From Ignavibacteria bacterium (lineage in GTDB: Bacteria > Bacteroidota > Ignavibacteria > Tepidaquicellales > OLB5): a DNA stretch of 64,000 nucleotides. Position numbers and translations under genes: made by a program. Below, piece after piece: positions 59,513-64,000 of this stretch. Each line of letters opens with the position of its first letter. Position 1 is the first letter of the stretch. The notes under the pieces were generated by a model that saw nothing but the letters and a program-made list of their open reading frames with translations, was not told where the DNA came from and made no database searches. The stretch is from the NCBI GenBank assembly GCA_017303675.1, contig JAFLBX010000002.1, positions 695,091 through 759,090 of the forward strand, in the 5' to 3' direction.

Positions 59513-59535
59513 TGTAGTTGTTATTAAGAACTACA
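59513..59535. promoter_or_regulatory. Second inverted repeat upstream of trmB, possible auxiliary operator
   Basis: TGTAGTT-N9-AACTACA, perfect 7-bp arms, about 175 bp upstream of the trmB start. It shares TGTAG/CTACA half-sites with the main operator at a wider spacing. Confidence 0.4.
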
Positions 59536-59633
59536 ATTCTATTAACGTATGTAAGTTAATTGGTTATTAAGCTATTAATTTACAACGTTTTTCAATTTTA
59601 AAAATAATTGTAATTCTCAGGTGGTTTCAGGAA

Positions 59634-62453
59634 TTATTTTACAAAAACCATTTTTTTGCTTTCGATAAATTCTCCATCTGCCTGCATTGAATAGAAATAC
59701 ACACCACTGGCAAAATTCGAAGCATCAAAATCTACAAAATCTTCCAGAGCAGCTGTGCGCTGTTCGTTCATTATTGTTTTTACTTCCCTGCCTGCAGCAT
59801 CATAAATGGTGATCTTTATATTCGCAGTTCTTGGTACGTTGAAAATTATTCGTGTTTTGGGATTAAATGGATTTGGATAATTTTTTACCAGGCTGAAATT
59901 ACCCGGTAAATTAACATTATTTCCTTCGGTGGAATATTTAAAAATAACGCTCCAGCCTAGCAAAAAACCACCATCCTGAAAACCATTATCGGTTACACGC
60001 AGCTTCCACTGACCGAGGGAATTTTCGCCATCAAAAAGCCACAATTTATCAATAGGTCTGAATACCCCTGTAAAGGGCGGCGCAGCCGCGGAGCTATCAA
60101 TTGCAACAGGCGCTTCATCATCAAAATATGTATCGGTAAAATCATTTCCGTCAACTCCAACGCCGCCTGCAAGAATAATCTCAGTGCCTGATGGAGAAAT
60201 TAAGCTGAAAGAAAGATCAGCGTCAAATGTATGCTGCACATTCAACAGTACATTAACATCAAGTATGGTTTTATTTACTGGGTTATTTAATATAGAAACG
60301 AATGATGTTTCCCTATCAGCAGTAATTCTGATAGGTACATCACTGCTTGCAAAAGAAGAATCAAACTTATTGGTATTCCTTACAAACATGAACTTTTGCG
60401 GAGCAATATTTCCGGGTGGATTTACACCAGAACCACCCAATGGGTAAGTAATATAATTCGGAACAGGAACTACATCCTGAGCTGCGATGTAATAGAATAA
60501 TCCTTCACTGTACGGAATCACCGGGAATGTAAAACGATATCTGCTACCTGATACATTATATCCCGGTATAACCTGAATCTGACTTGACTGGAGAGTCTTG
60601 TAATACAATCTCGGTCCGTATGAAGAAGTATTTAAGCCCACATTATCAGTGATGACTGCTTCAACGGAAATTGGCGTTGTATATACATTACTTTCCGGAG
60701 GATAAATTGTAAGTATTGGCGGAACCTGGTCATAAATTTGAGTCGGACCCGCAGGTGTCATATCCAGACAAATTTTAGCATCGATCATTCCATAACCCAT
60801 TTCTTCATTCCACATTCCGTTTTCCTTTGGAACATTGTAGCTGTAATTACCGACCTTCCTTGCATATTTTTCCATTATTAGCTTAACTGAATCACCCGAA
60901 ATATTAATATTTTTACTTATCATCAAAGCTGCAACGCCTGCTGCCATTGGTGATGAATCAGATGTTCCGTTTCCGCAAACACACCAACCGCCGCCAAGCT
61001 CTGTTGTACCAATAAATGTGCAAGGAGCTACAAGTTCCATTCCTTCACCGTAACATGCGCCCCAATCCTGAAAGCCACCGATATTATCGCAGCTTGTTCT
61101 GCTTTTGCGCTCATAACACGGACTCAATCCGCCTACACCTATCACCTCATCCATTGAAGCAGGATATATTACAACATTAGTATCGGCATTACCTGCACCT
61201 CCAAAAACAACTGCCCCTTTTCCGTTCCTGCCGTAATTTACGGCATTCTGTATTGCAAAGGTAATTAATGAGCCCGGGATTCCGCCTCCCCAGCTGCAGT
61301 TAATAACGCATGCTCCGTGCTGCCATGACCAATTCAATCCTTTGGCAAGAATCAGATCAGTTGTAAATCCGGCTGGAGCTGGTCCAAATACTCTAACCGG
61401 CATAACCTGGCTTGAAAATGCGATACCTGCATTACCGGCAATATTATTGCCTGCTGCGCTTGGTATACCGCTTACGCCGGTACCGTGGTAATATTCATCA
61501 TATGGCTTCTGATCATTATCATATGCATCATACCATAAATTTCGATCGCATAAATTCGGCCTCAGGTCTGTATGATTTGTATCAATACCTGTATCAACAA
61601 TGGCTATCATTACATTTGGATTACCTGTAGTAATATCCCAGGCATTGAACATATTCATATCGCACCCGGGGGTTCCAACTACACCAAATGGAATATTAGT
61701 ACCGGTATTGTTCAGGTTCCACATCCGCGGGACCAATGTATCATTTGGTGTTAATCGTGAATTCTGATTTGAAGAATGACTTTTGTGATCCTTGTGACCT
61801 TTATTTTCATTTCCTGCTTCAAGCAGCATTTCACTTCTTAAAAAATTAGGGTGAGCAAATTCAACGAACTGCGTTAAAGCATATTTATTTGAAAGCTCAA
61901 ATACATCATCACTATTGTTTTCATTTATTGATACAAGGTAAGTATTTTCAAACCCGTTGATCTTTTCAATAATAGTGGCTTTAAACAACCTGTTGAGATT
62001 ACTGATATCAAAGCTTGAAACGTTATTTTTGAATTTAACTATCACTTCGCCAAGTGAGAAATGCAGGACCTTATCGTTATACCTGTAGCACATACCTGTA
62101 TAGTTCACACTACCGAAACTCCGCATAGATTCCGCAATATTCTGAACCGCATACGAATTTTCAGATACCCCGGCTTTAAGCTTCACAACAGAAACTGAAT
62201 ACCTGTTTCTACCTACGGAAGAAGCATTGAAATCATTCCGGCTTTCTATAAGCGGTGAAATTGTGCCGATTACTTTATTCATTTCACTCAGTGGAGTATT
62301 ATCACTGAACTTGACGGCAATGTAACCGTTATTTTCAGTCATAAAATATTTGCTGCCCTGGTAATAGACAAAATGATCTTTGGAATATGAAATGAAAGGA
62401 TTAGAAAAAGCTGCTATAAAAACCAAAATAAAGAATCTGATAAATGTTTTCAT
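59634..62453 (-). CDS. Subtilisin-like serine protease with P domain and T9SS sorting domain
   Basis: A 939-residue secreted protein. Signal peptide about 1-24. A prodomain-like part about 25-210 has GEVIVKFKNNVSSFDI. A His/Lys-rich linker (218-231) precedes the S8 peptidase (about 265-560): catalytic Asp287 in AIVDTGIDTNHTD, His323 in YYHGTGVSGI and Ser498 in GTSDSSPMAAGVAAL. A P/Homo-B-type domain (about 695-850) has SFSLISPSGTEI and LWLFDGENSLGQWKLRVTD. The sorting domain (about 857-939) has KNYPNPFNPKTRIIF and GVYFYSMQ, ending KKMVFVK. It is exported by T9SS and probably degrades proteins at the surface or in the medium. Confidence 0.93.
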   Translation of the reverse strand: MKTFIRFFILVFIAAFSNPFISYSKDHFVYYQGSKYFMTENNGYIAVKFSDNTPLSEMNKVIGTISPLIESRNDFNASSVGRNRYSVSVVKLKAGVSENSYAVQNIAESMRSFGSVNYTGMCYRYNDKVLHFSLGEVIVKFKNNVSSFDISNLNRLFKATIIEKINGFENTYLVSINENNSDDVFELSNKYALTQFVEFAHPNFLRSEMLLEAGNENKGHKDHKSHSSNQNSRLTPNDTLVPRMWNLNNTGTNIPFGVVGTPGCDMNMFNAWDITTGNPNVMIAIVDTGIDTNHTDLRPNLCDRNLWYDAYDNDQKPYDEYYHGTGVSGIPSAAGNNIAGNAGIAFSSQVMPVRVFGPAPAGFTTDLILAKGLNWSWQHGACVINCSWGGGIPGSLITFAIQNAVNYGRNGKGAVVFGGAGNADTNVVIYPASMDEVIGVGGLSPCYERKSRTSCDNIGGFQDWGACYGEGMELVAPCTFIGTTELGGGWCVCGNGTSDSSPMAAGVAALMISKNINISGDSVKLIMEKYARKVGNYSYNVPKENGMWNEEMGYGMIDAKICLDMTPAGPTQIYDQVPPILTIYPPESNVYTTPISVEAVITDNVGLNTSSYGPRLYYKTLQSSQIQVIPGYNVSGSRYRFTFPVIPYSEGLFYYIAAQDVVPVPNYITYPLGGSGVNPPGNIAPQKFMFVRNTNKFDSSFASSDVPIRITADRETSFVSILNNPVNKTILDVNVLLNVQHTFDADLSFSLISPSGTEIILAGGVGVDGNDFTDTYFDDEAPVAIDSSAAAPPFTGVFRPIDKLWLFDGENSLGQWKLRVTDNGFQDGGFLLGWSVIFKYSTEGNNVNLPGNFSLVKNYPNPFNPKTRIIFNVPRTANIKITIYDAAGREVKTIMNEQRTAALEDFVDFDASNFASGVYFYSMQADGEFIESKKMVFVK

Positions 62454-62557
62454 ATATTTAGCCGGAACTTTGATGATGAATTATAGCTAAATTAATGAAA
62501 AAATTCGAGTAAAAATATATCTGTTTAAATGTTAATACTGACGAAATTCGTTATATG

Positions 62558-62980
62558 TTATTCATCATCAAAGTCTTTTTTTCTTCTGTTCTCTTTCTTT
62601 TTGCTGTGTTTGCGTTTTTCTTCCAGCACCTGTTGTTTGGATGAGTAGCTTTTAACGGTTTTAATGCGGATCTTTTCTTTTATCAATGCAGCATTTATAA
62701 GCTTGATGAACTTTTCAATGGCTTTTTTCCTGTTGCCAAGCTGGGTTCGCTCGGTTTGTGATGTTATCCTTAAGCTGTGATCTGAATCAAGCTTATTATA
62801 GAGCTTTTTCTGCAGGGTTTCTTTTATTTCATCATCAATAACAAGTGAGCCGGGAATATTGAAAACGAGCTCTACCTTGGTTTCAACTTTGTTAACATTC
62901 TGTCCGCCTTTTCCGCCGCTGCGGGAGGTGTTAAACTTAACTTCTTTAAGAATTTTATTCAGATCTATATTCTTTAACAT
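62558..62980 (-). CDS. arfB: Alternative ribosome-rescue factor, ArfB/YaeJ type
   Basis: A 140-residue release-factor-like protein that frees nascent chains from stalled ribosomes. The catalytic GGQ is in SRSGGKGGQNVNKVETKVEL. The basic C-terminal tail (KQQVLEEKRKHSKKKENRRK) would enter the empty mRNA channel. It lacks the codon-recognition domain of RF1/RF2. It ends a probable operon with the thiE-thiD genes, 20 bp after thiD. Confidence 0.92.
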   Translation of the reverse strand: MLKNIDLNKILKEVKFNTSRSGGKGGQNVNKVETKVELVFNIPGSLVIDDEIKETLQKKLYNKLDSDHSLRITSQTERTQLGNRKKAIEKFIKLINAALIKEKIRIKTVKSYSSKQQVLEEKRKHSKKKENRRKKDFDDE

Positions 62981-63000
62981 AATTTTGTAAAATTTAAAAA

Positions 63001-63801
63001 CTATTGTTCTACCGGATTAAACCCTTTTCCTATCTTTTGAGTTCTTTTTAATGATCTGACTACATAGCCTTTGGCTTTATCAATTGATTCAATTAAACTG
63101 AATCCTAAAGCTAGATTTGACGTTATTGCCGCAGATAAAGTGCAGCCGATCCCGTGAGTATTGCCGGTTGAAACATAATTAGTGTTAAAAAGATAAAATT
63201 TTTTGCCGTCAAACAGGACATCTGTTCCAAGCGGTAAACCTATTGAATGTTTTAAATGACCTCCTTTAACAAGTACATTTTTCGCTCCAAGCTCAAAAAG
63301 CATCAAAGCGGCAGTTTCAAGGTCATCAAGAGATTCTATTTTCAATCCCGTTAATATCTCAGCTTCCGGGATATTCGGAGTAAGCAGGTATGTTTGTTTA
63401 AGCAATAGCTTTTTCAGCGCCGTAATTCCCTGCTTATTCAGCATAACGAACGAGTTTTTTGAATAGATCACAGGATCAACAATAAGCTTTATGTTTTTTT
63501 TACGTTTAAAGTATCCGGCAATTACTTCTATAGCACCTGCACCGGCTAACATTCCTGTCTTAGCTGTTTTGATATCAAAATCATCGAACACACTTTTCAT
63601 TTGCGCGTTTATCTGTTTTTTTGTTACTGAAACAGATGACTGCACTCCCTTTGTATTTTGCGCTGTAACGGCTGTAACTACAGAAAGGCCGTATACACCA
63701 TGGTTTTTAAAGGTTTTGATATCTGACTGAATACCTGCTCCGGCTCCGGAATCTGAACCTGCAATTGTTAATACACATTTTTTTGCTTTGCTGATTGCCA
63801 T
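63001..63801 (-). CDS. thiD: Hydroxymethylpyrimidine/phosphomethylpyrimidine kinase
   Basis: A 266-residue ribokinase-fold enzyme that phosphorylates HMP and HMP-P for thiamine synthesis. VLTIAGSDSGAGAGIQSDIK at the N-terminus, VVTAVTAQNTKGV, KTGML, VDPVIYSKNS, NIPEAEILTG, VLVKGGH and the anion hole GNTHGIGCTLSAAITSNLA. It lies 7 bp after the thiE stop, so the two form one unit. No TPP riboswitch is visible in the part in the window. Confidence 0.95.
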   Translation of the reverse strand: MAISKAKKCVLTIAGSDSGAGAGIQSDIKTFKNHGVYGLSVVTAVTAQNTKGVQSSVSVTKKQINAQMKSVFDDFDIKTAKTGMLAGAGAIEVIAGYFKRKKNIKLIVDPVIYSKNSFVMLNKQGITALKKLLLKQTYLLTPNIPEAEILTGLKIESLDDLETAALMLFELGAKNVLVKGGHLKHSIGLPLGTDVLFDGKKFYLFNTNYVSTGNTHGIGCTLSAAITSNLALGFSLIESIDKAKGYVVRSLKRTQKIGKGFNPVEQ

Positions 63802-63808
63802 AATTTTA

Positions 63809-64000
63809 CTAAATTAATTTCTTTTTTAATTCCCTTAATACTTTTACAGGGTCTTTTGAATTAAGCACAGAACCGATAACTGCAATTCCATGAACATTTG
63901 AAGTTAATACATCCTCAATATTAGCGGGTGAAATTCCCCCGATGGCTATCACCGGTATCTTTATTTTTTTCACTACTTCAGTAAGCAATTTTACACCTTT
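63809..64000 (-). CDS. thiE: Thiamine-phosphate synthase, 3' end only
   Basis: The last 63 residues are in the window, read from the right edge: KGVKLLTEVVKKIKIPVIAI, then GGISPANIEDVLTSNVHGIA and VIGSVLNSKDP. The IPVIAIGGI phosphate-binding strand and the GIAVIGSV strand are the C-terminal TIM-barrel signature of ThiE (joining HMP-PP and thiazole phosphate). TenI-like proteins share these motifs, but the thiD neighbour favours ThiE. The start lies outside the window. Confidence 0.88.
   Translation of the reverse strand, partial: KGVKLLTEVVKKIKIPVIAIGGISPANIEDVLTSNVHGIAVIGSVLNSKDPVKVLRELKKKLI

Overview
The window looks like a chromosomal segment of a free-living bacterium from the Bacteroidota/Chlorobiota assemblage, most like the Ignavibacteria. 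The evidence is: type IX secretion (T9SS) C-terminal sorting domains of the NYPNPFNP type on secreted proteins (57521-58444, 59634-62453); a bacillithiol gene (bshB1); a DUF5723-type outer-membrane protein; an initiator tRNA without an encoded CCA end; and a Bacteroidota-like -7 promoter element (TAnnTTTG) in front of many transcription units. The DNA is AT-rich, genes are dense and mostly in short operons, TTG/GTG starts are common, and there is no rRNA, phage, transposase or CRISPR array.

Layout. 3-4021: 5'-truncated nadB and a membrane spermidine-synthase-like protein. 4022-6373: an AT-rich accessory patch with a small membrane protein, three small unrecognised genes and a 633-bp gene-free stretch full of short repeats. 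6374-10126: nuoCDEF of respiratory complex I. 10324-13816: an inner-membrane ExbB/GldL-like protein, a GldM-like anchored periplasmic protein and an outer-membrane barrel, an envelope-spanning trio. 13945-17278: five signalling genes (histidine kinase, REC-kinase hybrid, NarL-type regulator, two single REC domains). 17394-19515: small membrane protein, dut, AI-2E family transporter. 19526-23085 (minus): polytopic membrane protein, enoyl-CoA hydratase, secreted YD-like protein. 23184-26132: corA, Rieske oxygenase, SDR. 26291-30172 (minus): sugar nucleotidyltransferase, a four-hairpin element, alaS. 30446-30844: initiator tRNA, GIY-YIG gene and a degenerate second copy of the tRNA 3' end. 30912-39262 (minus): pyrC, FAH-family hydrolase, DUF2723 protein, parA-like ATPase, valS, two secreted paralogues. 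39592-41381 (minus): cdsA and a CPBP protease. 41527-48888 (plus): DUF5723 protein, lipoprotein, mazG, dacB, uvrB, DUF192 protein. 48904-52021 (minus): DUF1573 - rhodanese - MauE/DoxX - DUF1573 - nitrilase-family hydrolase. 52211-57066 (plus): bshB1, CHASE3-PAS protein, ybaB, recR, methyltransferase, two lipoproteins. 57147-62453 (minus): free-standing sorting-domain-like protein, T9SS cargo, TrmB-type regulator with a clear operator, and a subtilisin-like T9SS cargo. 62558-64000 (minus): arfB, thiD, 3' end of thiE.

Most genes are core housekeeping. The parts that stand out are: (1) the initiator-tRNA/GIY-YIG unit flanked by a degenerate tRNA tail carrying a palindrome; (2) short repeats in which one palindrome sits inside another, at several loci; (3) a block of four hairpins sharing a CTNNAG core; (4) the ExbB/GldL-like, GldM-like and barrel trio next to a signalling cluster; (5) the CGC-motif redox-like operon; and (6) a TrmB-type regulator whose promoter and palindromic operator can both be read from the sequence. 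All functional calls come from reading motifs by eye; no database search was run.
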